The notes under the pieces were generated by a model. That model had not been told where the DNA came from. It saw only the letters and a program-made list of their open reading frames with translations, and made no database searches. This document shows positions 47,857-58,692 of a stretch of DNA of 64,000 nucleotides, piece after piece (the first letter of the stretch is position 1; every line of letters begins with the position of its first letter). The translations under genes and the position numbers were made by a program. Origin of the DNA: Siphonodentalium dalli (taxonomy: Eukaryota > Mollusca > Scaphopoda > Gadilida > Siphonodentaliidae); the NCBI GenBank assembly GCA_032622095.1, contig CP136062.1:15529710-15593709 (forward strand), in the 5' to 3' direction.

Positions 47857-47937
47857 ATTGAACGATTGTAACTCACTACCCCCCCCCCCCCCGTCACACC
47901 CCATGTATGGGGAAACCTGTTGTACTGCAGGCAATGG
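47857..47937 (+). mobile_element. 3' tail of the retrotransposon fragment, C-tract
   Basis: After the stop codon: TTGAACGATTGTAACTCAC, a C-run of about fourteen, then CACCCCATGTATGGGG and GTACTGCAGGCAATGGC, ending where the opposing fragment begins. With 46153-46251 it forms an inverted pair of about 95 bases. Confidence 0.65.
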
Positions 47938-49780
47938 CTCTACACCAAGTACTCAATTTTTCAAGCTCTTTGTTGAAGTAGTCATACAAATAATCAAGGT
48001 TGTGATGTGAAGAATACACAGTTGTGTCATCAGCAAAGGATAAAAGTGATAGGTTATTGGATCTGTGCATATCATTAACATAGACCAAACAAAGAATCGG
48101 ACCTGCAACCGATCCCTGGGGGACTCCACATGTAATTGGAAGTTTAGAAGAGACCATACCTTCCAGTTCTACACATTGGTATCTATTTGTCAGATAATTT
48201 CTAAACCACTCATTGGCTTTGCCTCTTATTCCATAAGAATCTAGTTTATTTAGCAAATTTCATTATTTATTGTGTCAAAAGCTTTGGAAAAATCAATAAA
48301 TACAGATAGCGTACAATCTTTATCCTTCTTATCATTATTCAAACCCACATCATAGAGTAGCTTCAAAATTGGATGAATTGTTGAATGATCTTTTCTAAAC
48401 CCATATTGATTATGATAGAGAGTATCATGTTTATTTTAAAAAAACAACTAGTCTGTGACATACAATTTTTTCTAAGATTTTAGAAAAAATGGGCAGAATA
48501 CTTATTGGGCGATAATTTCCCATTATCTTTTGGTCGCCTGATTTGAAGAGGGGTATAACTTTTGCTATCTTCATGTCTTCTGGAACAATTCCTGTTTCCA
48601 TTGAGAGATTGAAAATATGACATAAGGGTTGTGAAATTTCCGAGATAACTTTCTTCATAATGAAAGAGCTAAGACCATCTTTGTCAATGCTGTGCTTCCC
48701 TTTACTTAAGGAAACCGTTGTATGAATTTATTCCGGTGTAGTGGGATGAAAAAAGATTGTTTCACTACAAGGTGTAGGTAAGTATGAAGAGTATTTGTTA
48801 CAAGTTTGTGATATTTTCTCAGCCGCAGTAGCGCCAATGGTAGAAAAATATTCATTAAAGGCGTCAGCAGCTTCTTTCCTATTTCTACTTTCGACACCCC
48901 CAATAATGAATGACATGGGATATTCTAATTTTTTAGATCTTTGTTGCATTATCTCACCAATCAGTTTCCATGTTTTTTTTCATATTATGTTTATATTCAT
49001 TTATCATATTTTTATAGTACAAGGTCTTACTTGCTCGTTTTATTTTATTAAAAAGTTTACAAAATTCTTTGTATTCTGTTACATTACTTTCGGAAGGGTT
49101 CTTAAGCTTTCTGGTAAAAAGTTTAGCTTTATGTTCAGATGAAATCATCATTACCTTGGTAATCCATGGTTTCTGTTTGGTGGTTTTTGATCGTGATCGT
49201 TTTAATGGAAAAGCTATTTCAAAGAATATATATAAATGATTTATATGACTCATGTGGACACGTTCGTCCTACAACACTATTATAATTAGCCGTTCCTAGT
49301 AGTCTTTTAAAGCATGATATATTTTCATCATTATAGTTCCGCCGGTATTCTATTTTAGCTTTTGGGCAAGATTTATTTTTGTTACTCTTATAACAGAGGA
49401 AAGTACCGAAGTGGTCAGATATCTCACTTAGTATAATACCCGTTTCATAATCAATAGTTGGATCATTTAATAAAATCTGATCTATCAGAGTAGCAGTGAA
49501 GTCTGACACTCTAGTTGGTTTTGTTATTGTTGGGAGGAAACTAGAGGCAAAGACATAATTAAGAAAATTGTTAGTTTTATCATGTCTACCGTATTTCAAT
49601 AAGTCAATGTTGAAATCTCCCATAAAAACTATTTTTTTATGTTCTCTATTGGTTTGGTCCATTTTCTCATTCATAAGGTTGATAAATTTATCTAGGTCCG
49701 CTTTTGGTGCTGTATTAGGCCTATAAATTGTTCCAATTATATACGTTTTATTTTTATTTGTCAACACTTCAACATGGGGT
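47938..49780 (-). pseudogene. Jockey/CR1-like retrotransposon: endonuclease C-end and RT (broken)
   Basis: Read on the minus strand this is one non-LTR ORF2 with its ends missing. The endonuclease part has GTIYRP, GDFNIDLL (about 49620) and the SDH motif (about 49419). The RT part has NYRPIS (about 48530), the first catalytic aspartate in VFIDFSKAFDTI (about 48300-48270), GVPQGS and the FADD box (about 48037-48026). Breaks seen: a frame change near 49225, a slip in an A-run near 48976, an in-frame TAA at 48728-48730 where a Glu codon is likely, and a frame change near 48433. The endonuclease N-terminus stops at a satellite (49780); the RT thumb is cut at 47938 by an opposing tail. It cannot make an enzyme. 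It belongs to the same broad class as 47061-47856, but whether to the same family is not shown. Confidence 0.85.
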
Positions 49781-50118
49781 ATGAATCATGCGTACCCGTT
49801 AACAGAGGGGTATAAATCCTGCGTACTCGTTAACAGAGGTTGTGAATCCTGCGTACCGTTAACAGAGGGTTATGAATCATACGTACCAGTTAACAAAGGG
49901 GTGTGAATCCTACGTACCCGTTAACAGAGGGGTGTGAATCCCGTGTACCCGTCAGCAGAGGGGTATGAATCCTGCGTACCCGTTAACAGAGGGGTGTGAA
50001 TCCTGGGTACCCGTTAACAGAGGGGTGTGAATCCTGCGTATACCGTTAACAGAGCGGTGTGAAACCTGCGTACCCGTTAACATGGGGTGTGAATCCTTCG
50101 AATCCGTTAACAGAGTAT
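49775..50118. repeat. 31 bp tandem array, ~11 units
   Basis: Each unit contains GTTAACAGAGGGGTGTGAAT and CCTGCGTACCC; the spacing is 31 bases with small losses. A further degraded piece is at 51660-51790. Confidence 0.85.
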
Positions 50119-50340
50119 ATATAGCCTGAAAATAGCCTGAATCCCGCGTGCCAAAGAAGTGGGTGACAACCTCGTGAATTGGTTACCTAAAGCGTGGGGG
50201 GGGGGGTAAGAACATAGGTGTGAGTATATCAAGACGTTTTAATAAAATATACTGCTACATGTCCGTTTTCATATACATAGTGAAACACCAATTTTTTTCA
50301 TAATCATTTTAATAATCCACCCCATATATATCAGTGGAGT
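50119..50340. other. Short spacer, poly-G
   Basis: CCCGCGTGCCAAAGAAGTGG followed by a G9 tract near 50197. The same CCCGCGTATACCAAAG style segment recurs at 51757, beside the second satellite patch. Confidence 0.45.
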
Positions 50341-50342
50341 GC

Positions 50343-50790
50343 ACACTGCCAAAAATAATTTCTTAATAAGAAAACAATTACTTGAAACAAGAAATATTAA
50401 GAAAATAAATCCTGTTTTGAGAAAATATTCCACTCAAGTCTGTTACGCTAAAAACATTTAAGAAAATACCATCAGACAGGAGTTATTTTTCTCAAATATG
50501 ATAGATTTAATCTTGAAACCAGAAAGAATTAAGAAATAAATCTCTCATTTGAGAAATCATTTTCTTAATAAGAAAATGGGTTGTTTTTTTTCAAATAAAA
50601 GATTTATTTTTTAATTTTCTTAAAAATTAAGTAATAAATCTTTCATTTGAGAAACCATTTTCTTATTAAGAAAATGCTTTCTCAAATGAAAGATTTATTT
50701 CTTAATTTGTTCAATTTGTTTCAAGATATTTTTTCTAAGCTAAGAAATTAGTTATTTAAAAATAAGAAATGATTCGACATTAGACAATGT
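50343..50790. mobile_element. Foldback element of TTTCTTAATAAGAAAA words
   Basis: Words of the type TTTCTTAATAAGAAAA and CATTTGAGAAA repeat in both orientations. A near-perfect palindrome lies at 50634-50699 (ATCTTTCATTTGAGAAA facing its complement). Outer ends are similar inversely (CTTGAAACAAGAAATATTAAG against the 50710-50740 region). No protein. Confidence 0.6.
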
Positions 50791-51655
50791 GTAGAAAAAA
50801 ATATAACATAAATATTGAGAGAAAAAATAATGTACAAAATTTACATTGGATCGGCTAAGCTGTTGGGTCATTTTATATTTAAATAACCCGTAACATTTAA
50901 ATCTTAAATTTGACCAATATACCTCTATATATGATTCTTTGTGTTTGTCACATTCTGGTGATCAAAGTAGGTCAACACATACGAGAGAAACTTGTTCTAC
51001 GAACACTATATTATATAGTTCTCAAGACTTACCAAAGTGACAGAAATGTATTAAATCTTTCAGTTCCTGTCCGCACGTGAACGCTCTTTATTTTACATTA
51101 TCATGCAGAAATATCATCGAACGCTCTTTATAAGTGCTGAAAATGAACCAGTTTTTCTCATCCACCAATAAGTCTTTCCTAATCATACATAGCTCATGTA
51201 TAATATAATAATTCCATGTATTCATAATTATGTTGGTCACTGCATGGAAAGCAGTCCAGATACATAGGCAATCACCAAGTCAAATTCGAAGACATTAAGT
51301 CTTTTTATGAGTCTATGAAAAAGATTTGGAACATTATACTGTATTGTATCTCTCTTCCAAATTATAGATTGAGGTGTACCATTATGTTATCAAATACCTT
51401 CTATATAAGATAGGAGTAATTATTTAGTAATTGTTACTGAGCTGAATATACTAGCTTCCAATAGGTCCTCTCTATCTACGTCTTTATCAGTGTTGACGAC
51501 ATGATGGGGATCATGCACAACACGGTTAACCAAATATATGTGACGAAGGACATATACTTCACACTTCTATCATTTAACCGGGAACGAGACCCAAAAAAAA
51601 AATAGAAAAAAAAGGCTCAAAATGTGTCGCCATCAAAGTTGCATGCCATACTTTT
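50791..51655. other. No recognisable feature
   Basis: A doubled GAACGCTCTTTAT (near 51079 and 51119) is the only local pattern. Confidence 0.4.
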
Positions 51656-51659
51656 ATTA

Positions 51660-51860
51660 GAATCCAGATTACCATTCATAAGAGGGGTAGGAATCCTGTA
51701 TAACGGCTAACAGCGGGGTATGAATCCAGTGTGCTGCCTAAATATGATCTGAATCCCGCGTATACCAAAGGGAGGGGGTGGGTGACACAATCGGGGGACT
51801 CCGTTTGGTGTCCAGGTTAGAATTTCCAACTGCAGTGCACCCATTGACACAAGCACGAAA
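51660..51860. repeat. Remnant of the 31 bp satellite and TTGGAAAT repeat
   Basis: AGAGGGGTAGGAATCCTG and GCGGGGTATGAATCCAG are degraded 31 bp units; CAGGTTAGAATTTCCAACTG near 51812 is one word of the 46.3 kb repeat family. Confidence 0.5.
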
Positions 51861-52238
51861 TCCAGAAATACCATTTGCACCCCGTACTTGGTAAGAATTT
51901 TTTAATTTTCCATCTACATGGTATATCCAAATTTGATAAATTTCTGTCTGGTACAGCACTAATATATGCCTCGGTTGTCCTAATTGGTGGCCATGTGTGT
52001 ATCAGACCTCAAATTTTACCGACGGTAGCTTAAAGTAGGACAATATTTAACTTTTGTTCTTAAGATTTAAATAGAAAATTAAATTATATCAGAACTATTC
52101 TACCTATCCCACAACTGCTGAAATTTTAAACTGTTGTAAAGTTGGTGCCACCTTGGTGGTGAGAGATCCCAAAACTTCAGCCCCCTGCCACCAGGCATCT
52201 GGTCACTCGTTATAGTATAATATATAAATGCGCAATAC

Positions 52239-54641
52239 TTATACACGCGATTCGATCATTTCCATTTCCGATATTTGCTCAACATCAGTTCTTTCCAGGA
52301 GTCGGCAAGAATCAGTTGGCACAACAACATTGGTATCCCGGCATCTCGTTAACACGTCTAACTCTCGTCGTTTATTTAACACGTCCGCTATTCCCACCAA
52401 AAGCGTCTGCCAAAACATTTCATCTTTTGCCGCGTCGCCAGTGTACAGAAATCTCGTCTTTTTGTCGTAATAGTAACCCAACACGCCTGGAAGATCTCTC
52501 TGCTTCATCTTATCCAAGAAAACTGGTAAAATCTGCTTCTTTTCTGCCCAAGTGAAAGAAGTTTCTAAATTGGCCCATGTGCTTTTAACAAAGTTTTCAC
52601 TTATAATCGGTATGGTGCACCGACAAGATCGAATTCCTTTTACAATCTCCTCGTCAATGTAGCCAGGAACTTTTAAATGTTTATCGTTTATATAGAGTAC
52701 GTCCCCCTCCGTCTGAATCAACTGTTGAAGGCCAGGGTTGAGCTTATTAAACAGTTTTAACGCGAAGTCTTTGTCTTTTGCACAATAAGCAACGAAGACC
52801 CTATCTGTTGCGTCCACTCGCTTGTTCCTGTATCGCCAAAATCGGAACTTCACTTTCAATTTCAAAAATAGCAGCCCTTTCTTGTAACAAACGACACCAA
52901 CTATGATACCGACAAGTACCGCACCAGCACACGATAGAGATATTTTAAGCAAAAGAGCATAACACAGAAACTGGATATCATCTTGGTGTACCTCAAGGAG
53001 CTTCCGATGTTCCGAATTCATGTCACATTCATAAGTTTCTGGATCAACGAGTGCACCTTTGATGTTCTTAAGTTGGCCGATGAATTCTAAGTGTTCACAC
53101 GAACAAACAAACGAATTTCGAAGTAAATTCACGAAACTACGATTCCTCTCAAGAAACAAGAGTGCATTTATATCTTTCAAAGAATTGTCGGCGATAAACT
53201 TTATATGATTGTTTTTCAAGTCCAGTAACTCTAGATTTATCATGTGACTAATCTTCAGAGTGAACTCGCCCAGTTCATTGCTGGAAAGATCAATCACGCG
53301 CAATTGGGCGTTATTCGTGAACATGTCGCTGGGTACACTTTTTAGATGGTTGCGTGAGATGTCAATAAATTCAAGGTTTTCCGTATATGAAAAAATTTCG
53401 ACCAAGGGAAAGTTTGGGCTTGTTCCGATCTGATTTCCTCCAAGCTTAACGACCCTCAGATGTTCCAGATTTTTAAATACAGTTGGTGTGAAATATGTTA
53501 TGTTATTATTTCTGACATCTAATTCTCGCAATTTGATAAACATTCGAAATAGTTCCAGTTCAAACCGTTCTATTCCTGTGTTCTTCAGAGAAATCATTTC
53601 TATGGAATTATACGGACTCCATGCTGGACACGGATAATGTAAAAAGCACGGTGGTATTAAAGTATTATCTTCAATTATGATTTCAGTTAAATTTTCAGGA
53701 AATGATATGATATTACCGTCGCACGACTTCCAACGGCTTTCTTCTTGACAACTTTTATCCGATTCTAGCATATATCTGGACATTCTAATCTGCCTGGATA
53801 CTAACTTCTTCAGAGAAGGATAATCTCCGAACACCTCAATACTTTTCCAACTAGAATCCCCTCCGTATGTTGTTATGTATACATCCGATAAGTACAGAAC
53901 TTCCAAGCTGTGAAATATAGAACGATTGCCATAATCCTGAGCTACATGTACATAAGCCTTGTTTATCAAGAGTGTTCCAGTGCGGGATATATCCAATACT
54001 TTCAAACTAAATTCCATTAAAGTCTGTAAGAATTTCAAACTGACGACAGTGGCTGCTAGTGATCCTCTCCACCTGTTTGTCATACTCAGGTTCAAGTGAA
54101 CCAGAGGGGTGTGGTATATATGTTGAAGAAGATCCGCAGCGTCATCGAATCGCAGATCATCACTATTGCTAACGTTAAGTTCTTCGAGCTTATTAAAATG
54201 TTGCAATGCGTTCCGTTCCCATAATAGTGGATTAACATGAGCAATTGTTGCTCGCCGTACGTTGGTGAGGCGTTGGAATGTCTTACCATAAATACGTAGG
54301 GTTGCTTGCCACGTAGGATACAGTCCAAAATCTTCAACTAACTCCCAGGAAGTATCATTGAACAAATTATCAACATTACTACCAGCCTCGTATCTCGGGC
54401 CGAGAAATACATCTACAGCGTGTATCCCGGCAGGCACTTCAATGGATGTAATCGATCCAGTTACATGTTTTTCGCAATTTACCAAAAGCTTGCCAGAAAT
54501 CTGGTTACAGACACACTGTTCGGAACAGGATAGCGATGACCATGTCTCATGTGGGAAAAGAACAGCAAAGAACATGACGACAAACGAAGAAATAAAAGGA
54601 CTTCCATCATTACAAAATTTAAAACGAAAGTTTGTATCCAT
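52239..54641 (-). CDS. Toll-like receptor (LRR-TM-TIR), single exon
   Basis: An 800-residue receptor for innate immune sensing at the cell surface or in endosomes, signalling through its cytoplasmic TIR domain to TIR adaptors. Order seen: hydrophobic signal segment (about residues 16-31), cysteine-bearing N-terminal cap (CSEQCVCNQ, 39-47), leucine-rich repeats, clearest at 345-500 (for example LEFIDISRNHL, LRVIDLSSNEL, LELLDLKNNHI), one C-terminal cysteine cap (CSCEH to C, 513-560), transmembrane helix (about 561-585), and TIR domain (about 612-755). TIR box 1 reads VFVAYC, the BB-loop keeps VPG at 658-660, and box 3 is FW (743-744). A single cysteine cluster next to the membrane marks the vertebrate-like (sccTLR) layout. 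The start has A at -3 and G at +4. No intron interrupts the frame. Ligand unknown; no named orthologue can be assigned. Confidence 0.95.
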   Translation of the reverse strand: MDTNFRFKFCNDGSPFISSFVVMFFAVLFPHETWSSLSCSEQCVCNQISGKLLVNCEKHVTGSITSIEVPAGIHAVDVFLGPRYEAGSNVDNLFNDTSWELVEDFGLYPTWQATLRIYGKTFQRLTNVRRATIAHVNPLLWERNALQHFNKLEELNVSNSDDLRFDDAADLLQHIYHTPLVHLNLSMTNRWRGSLAATVVSLKFLQTLMEFSLKVLDISRTGTLLINKAYVHVAQDYGNRSIFHSLEVLYLSDVYITTYGGDSSWKSIEVFGDYPSLKKLVSRQIRMSRYMLESDKSCQEESRWKSCDGNIISFPENLTEIIIEDNTLIPPCFLHYPCPAWSPYNSIEMISLKNTGIERFELELFRMFIKLRELDVRNNNITYFTPTVFKNLEHLRVVKLGGNQIGTSPNFPLVEIFSYTENLEFIDISRNHLKSVPSDMFTNNAQLRVIDLSSNELGEFTLKISHMINLELLDLKNNHIKFIADNSLKDINALLFLERNRSFVNLLRNSFVCSCEHLEFIGQLKNIKGALVDPETYECDMNSEHRKLLEVHQDDIQFLCYALLLKISLSCAGAVLVGIIVGVVCYKKGLLFLKLKVKFRFWRYRNKRVDATDRVFVAYCAKDKDFALKLFNKLNPGLQQLIQTEGDVLYINDKHLKVPGYIDEEIVKGIRSCRCTIPIISENFVKSTWANLETSFTWAEKKQILPVFLDKMKQRDLPGVLGYYYDKKTRFLYTGDAAKDEMFWQTLLVGIADVLNKRRELDVLTRCRDTNVVVPTDSCRLLERTDVEQISEMEMIESRV

Positions 54642-55040
54642 CGTCGATTCAGGGTTGTTTACAGTTCCTTACATGTATATTACGGAATATTATAACACCA
54701 TGTATAGTCCTGGTATATCTTCAACATATATCCCGCAAGTTTTAACAGTGCAACATACCTCGACACAGGAGAATCACTTTGGTTAAAACACAAACCAAAA
54801 GTAAAGAAGGAAATTCCTAACGAAATAGAGATTATGTTCCTAGCGTTGTTTTAAGCTGGAGTACGATCCCACGCTGTATATCTTTGGTTACTTGAAGATC
54901 AATCGTTATATACTACTCTATAAGAACCAACTATCTCTAACGCAACACCTAGTTCTTGATTATTTAAATCGTTTGTAAATATACCCGACCCAACGTCCTT
55001 ACCGAGATAATCACTTCATAATAAAGCTATATATACGCAG
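54642..55040 (-). promoter_or_regulatory. Possible receptor 5' leader and promoter
   Basis: Upstream of the receptor start, TATATATA at 55028-55035 could serve as a TATA box, and CGAG followed by GTATGT (intron start at 54758, minus strand) fits a splice donor, so a short 5' untranslated exon is possible. A clear acceptor with a pyrimidine tract is not visible before the ATG. All of this is inference. Confidence 0.25.
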
Positions 55041-55480
55041 AAACTCTGAGATATATCGTCAATACAACACAAAGAACACGACAATAAGACATAAAGCACA
55101 ATATGTCATGGCTTTATCAAAATTATATGACAAACCAAAAGGGTATTCCCCTTTGTGCGCGGTCACCCCGACCAGATTATTTACAATTCTGTCAAATATT
55201 ATACTCGACGAGGATGAATACATTTTGACAACGGATATAAAAAGACTAGAATGGCAGTCCCGATCTGATTGGCCCATCTCCTTTGAGAACAGGACGCCAT
55301 TGCGGTTATTTGCTGATCATATCAGGGCAAAGGTCGTAAACAAGTCCAAGTGTTTCTCATTTGCTTTGTTTATATAAGGGTACTGCAAGTTACTTTACAA
55401 ATCTACTTCTTTCGACAATTTATAACACACAAATCAGCCCTCTACCAATGGAAGTTATCTAATGAGCTCCGGTGACCGAC
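55041..55480. other. No supported gene
   Basis: An 89-codon plus-strand frame (55108-55377) has no domain I recognise. GGGTATTCCC at 55144-55153 resembles, with one mismatch, an NF-kB site about 500 bases upstream of the receptor start; the match is too weak to call. Confidence 0.3.
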
Positions 55481-55870
55481 CTTTATTTACTGTAAAGATC
55501 TTTAAAGTAGTGTGAAACACTCAGGTAGGGTAATCAGATATAAATGGAGAATAATCTTGCTAAAAGTAGTTTTTTAGAAATATTATATCCAAATTGACAA
55601 CACATACCACATTCTTATATATTAATTAAATACAGTGACTCTCGATGACGAAATCGTTTTCGCTAGTTTATCGCCGATAGTTGCGTCCCGAATCGAGATG
55701 TACATGTAACTATTTACAATTCTGCGCATTTCTGACGATGTTTTCTATGGAGTGGTACCATCGATTGCTTGATATTTTCGACTGTTTAGTAGAATGTTAC
55801 ACTCCTCCTATTGGCATTGTGCCTGAATACTAACTCATCAGTTTCTCACACCAGAACAAGTCCATAATAT
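55480..55870 (+). repeat. Dispersed repeat X, fullest copy
   Basis: The first half (GTGTGAAACACTC, GAGAATAATCTTGCT, TATATTAATTAAATAC, GATTTATCGCCGATAGTTGCG-like block) matches 63785-64000 directly. The second half (GACGATGTTTTCTATGGAGT to CAGTTTCTCAC) matches 13500-13700 inversely. Class unknown. Confidence 0.7.
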
Positions 55871-56484
55871 GTCTTCCAAAAACTGTCTCGAGATTACAAT
55901 AGGCATATGCAATGTATTCGCGGAGCACACCTTGATTGATCAATTATGCACTCCCGATCATTCAAATAATAATGTGTTCGCCGCCGTGAGCATTACTAAT
56001 ATGGGCTGTGATTCCATGTTTACTCACAACAAGCAAACACGTGCAGGGGTGTAGCGACAAGGAAGACAGGGGCGACACATTATATGTCAAAGATATAAAC
56101 GTTAAAAATTAAATCAGAACAGTTTGTAATACCGAGTACGCCATACTACAACTTCAGATTGAGGGTATTCTGACGAGTTGCATGGACATTTGCTTTGTCG
56201 TCGAAATACTGCAGTTACTTCCCTGAACAGTGGCACATTTAGTGCCCCACCACTCTCACCAACACAATGAACAAATGCAATATACGATAGACCGTTTTAC
56301 AGCACAGGCAACAACTAACATATATTTAATGTAAATAAAGGTCGGTAACCGGACGCTATATTGGATAACTTACATTATTAAATGATCATTAATTGAGTTA
56401 TGCATAAGCAATTTTGATTGGCTAGTTGCAAAGCTATGCGTAACCTGATTGGACAGCCACATCTTACACGTGACGTAACACATT
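55871..56484. other. No recognisable feature
   Basis: No gene or repeat relation noticed. Confidence 0.4.
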
Positions 56485-56628
56485 ATACAATTATATCATT
56501 GTTTCGAGGTTGACACGACGAATTGTCAGCCCTTTGAAGTCAATATTCACCAAGGCCTACGGCCTTGGTGAATATTGACATCCTCGGGTTGACAATTCCT
56601 CAACCTCGAAACAATGCGATAATTGTAT
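56485..56628. repeat. Hairpin element H3
   Basis: ATACAATTATATCATTGTTT pairs with the sequence ending AATTGTAT; the inner stem GTCAATATTCACCAAGGCC faces GGCCTTGGTGAATATTGAC around a central CTACG. Nearly the whole 144 bases is self-complementary. Confidence 0.8.
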
Positions 56629-56904
56629 ATTATTATATGATCATAAACGTTCTTCTAAAAGTCATATACTAAATATTATGGAAAAGAAGTTGATAAATCA
56701 CGATATCTACTGGATTGTGCTATAAATAGGCAAGAAGGGTTAATAACAATTTCAGTCATGCGACGTCATTATTGCGTTATTAATAGGAATTGTAAATCCC
56801 TGGGTTTTTCCAATGATAAATTATCTACATTGTCGTGCATTTGATGGATTCATTTACATACATGTATATACAGGCCTATTGCCTATTGGGGCTTGATAAC
56901 ATTG
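56629..56904. other. No recognisable feature
   Basis: No pattern noticed. Confidence 0.35.
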
Positions 56905-56985
56905 CTAGATAAACGAGAGGCCGATCACGATCGGCAGATGTTTAATCCATACCTTGGCGATAGTGATTAGCTATTTTCAGCTTGG
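56905..56985 (-). repeat. Dispersed repeat Y (reverse copy)
   Basis: GAGAGGCCGATCACGATC and CTTGGCGATAGTGATTAGC are the reverse complement of the 23080-23152 copy. Confidence 0.55.
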
Positions 56986-57019
56986 AATCTAAAATCCATA
57001 ACATTCATTATTAATCTTC

Positions 57020-57419
57020 AAAGATTAGAACAATTTTTTTTTAAATAGGCCCATAACTCTTGTTTAAAAAATCGGATCAAACACATATTCGAATACTATC
57101 TGTATTTTGGACGCAGAAATTGACATACCAAATTTGATTTCAGATATATACTTTTTTAGTTGTTGCAGCATGCGTGTATTCTAAGTTGAAGAAGGGCCAT
57201 AACTCAATAAAACACAACTTGGATCAAACTCATATTTTAACTCGATCTGTATTTTGGGCTGAGAAACAAATATACAAAATTTGGTTCCAATCGAATAAAA
57301 CATATGTTTGAGTTATCGTACCACGCGTAAAGTGTCTACCGACAGACGGACGGACGACAAGTGGTCCACCCGGACGTCGACAATATGTGTACCATTCTTC
57401 TATGGTATAGGTACACATA
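57020..57419 (+). mobile_element. Hairpin-ended element, family B
   Basis: Two 'ggcccataactct' / 'gggccataactcaat' units with CATATTCGAATACT or CATATTTTAACTCG blocks, then GACAGACGGACGGACGAC and a terminal hairpin at 57384-57419 (TATGTGTACC ... GGTACACATA) followed by AAAAAT. Confidence 0.65.
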
Positions 57420-57445
57420 AAAATCAAAATAAATTAATCAATACC

Positions 57446-57618
57446 CTCAGGTGTCACATAATAGTGTCAGCACGATTATTAATTTTGGAGAAAATTCTTA
57501 ACGATCACTATTATTTGGAATTGAGACATAGAGTGAAATTGCAATCACTATTATTAATTTCAGCCTAAATTAGCACACATCACTATTATTAGGCCTTCAC
57601 GATTATTAGGCACCTGAG
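57446..57618. mobile_element. Small foldback MITE
   Basis: CTCAGGTG at the left and CACCTGAG at the right are inverse ends; ACACGATTATTA and TCACTATTATTA words lie inside. Length 173 bases. Confidence 0.6.
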
Positions 57619-58020
57619 AGTAGGGGCAAAGAGTGTGTCAAAATAAACCAATATAAAATGATACATGGTATGGGATGAAAGTATCAGGAATGTTGAGATG
57701 TGTTAATCTTTAACTACAGAAATCCATGCAAGTGAATGAGGAGAAACCTGGAGATATAACAGAAGAATGATTAATTGAAAATTAAAATGAGAACATCCCT
57801 ACAAATGAATAATAGACTATTCCAATTAAAACTTTTAGAACTGAATGGGACAGTCCATTGAATCATGAATGGGTTACAGCTTCACTGCTATGTGGTATAA
57901 ACAGTGGCTAAAAATAACTAATTCAATAAGACAACACTACAGCTAGTCTCTCAGAACACTCTCTATAGCAGTTAAGCTTGTATTACTGGTAGTTAATTGT
58001 AATCTACCTGGGTTATCACA
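57619..58020. other. No recognisable feature
   Basis: No pattern noticed. Confidence 0.35.
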
Positions 58021-58029
58021 AACTCAAAT

Positions 58030-58531
58030 CTGTTCAATTCTTAGTTGAAAAAAGGCCATAACTCTGGTAAAACAAATCAGATCTAACCCATATACAAACT
58101 CGATCTATATTTTGAGTTGAGAAACTCACATACCAAATTTGGTTCCTATCAGTTGAAAAATGGTTGATTTATCGAAGCATGCTTGAATTCTATGTCAAAG
58201 GGCCATAACTCCATTAAAAAATATCGGATCAAACCCATATTCGAACTCGATTTTCAAAAATTGCTTGAGTTATGGCAGCATGCATGAATTGTAAGTCGAA
58301 AAAGGGGCATAACTCAGTAAAAAAAAACTCGGATCAAACCCATATTCGAACTCGATCTGTATTTTGGACTGAGAAACTAATATACAAAATTTGGTTCCGA
58401 TCAGATAGAATTTTTTTATCGCACCATGCGTAAAGTGTCTACAGACAGACAGACGGACGGACGGACCAACGACGAGTGGTCAATCCGGACAACGACACTA
58501 TGTTTACCATACTATGGTATGGGTAAACATA
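58030..58531 (+). mobile_element. Hairpin-ended element, family B, second copy
   Basis: Three units with GGCCATAACTC or GGGGCATAACTC, then ACAGACAGACGGACGGACGG and a hairpin at 58499-58531 (TATGTTTACCATAC ... GTATGGGTAAACATA) followed by an A-rich tail. Confidence 0.7.
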
Positions 58532-58544
58532 AAAATAAAACACT

Positions 58545-58652
58545 TATTGCATTGTTTCGATGTTGACATGAGGATTAGTCAACCCCTGGCAGTTAATATT
58601 CACATCGGCCTGCGGCCTCGATAAATATTAACTTCCTCGGGGTTGGGGTAAC
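58545..58652. repeat. Hairpin element H4, related to H3
   Basis: ATTGTTTCGATGTTGACA and AATATTCACATCGGCCTGCGGCC correspond to H3 with many changes; the right arm (TCCTCGGGGTTGGGG) is less complete. Confidence 0.6.
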
Positions 58653-58692
58653 TCCATTCAGTAAATTTCAGAGTATTTGCATGAGTTGAATA

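Noticed and set aside
47061-49780. One intact retrotransposon
   Set aside because: The two coding fragments are on opposite strands, both truncated and with several breaks.
55144-55153. NF-kB site upstream of the receptor
   Set aside because: GGGTATTCCC misses the consensus by one base and there is only one site; too weak.
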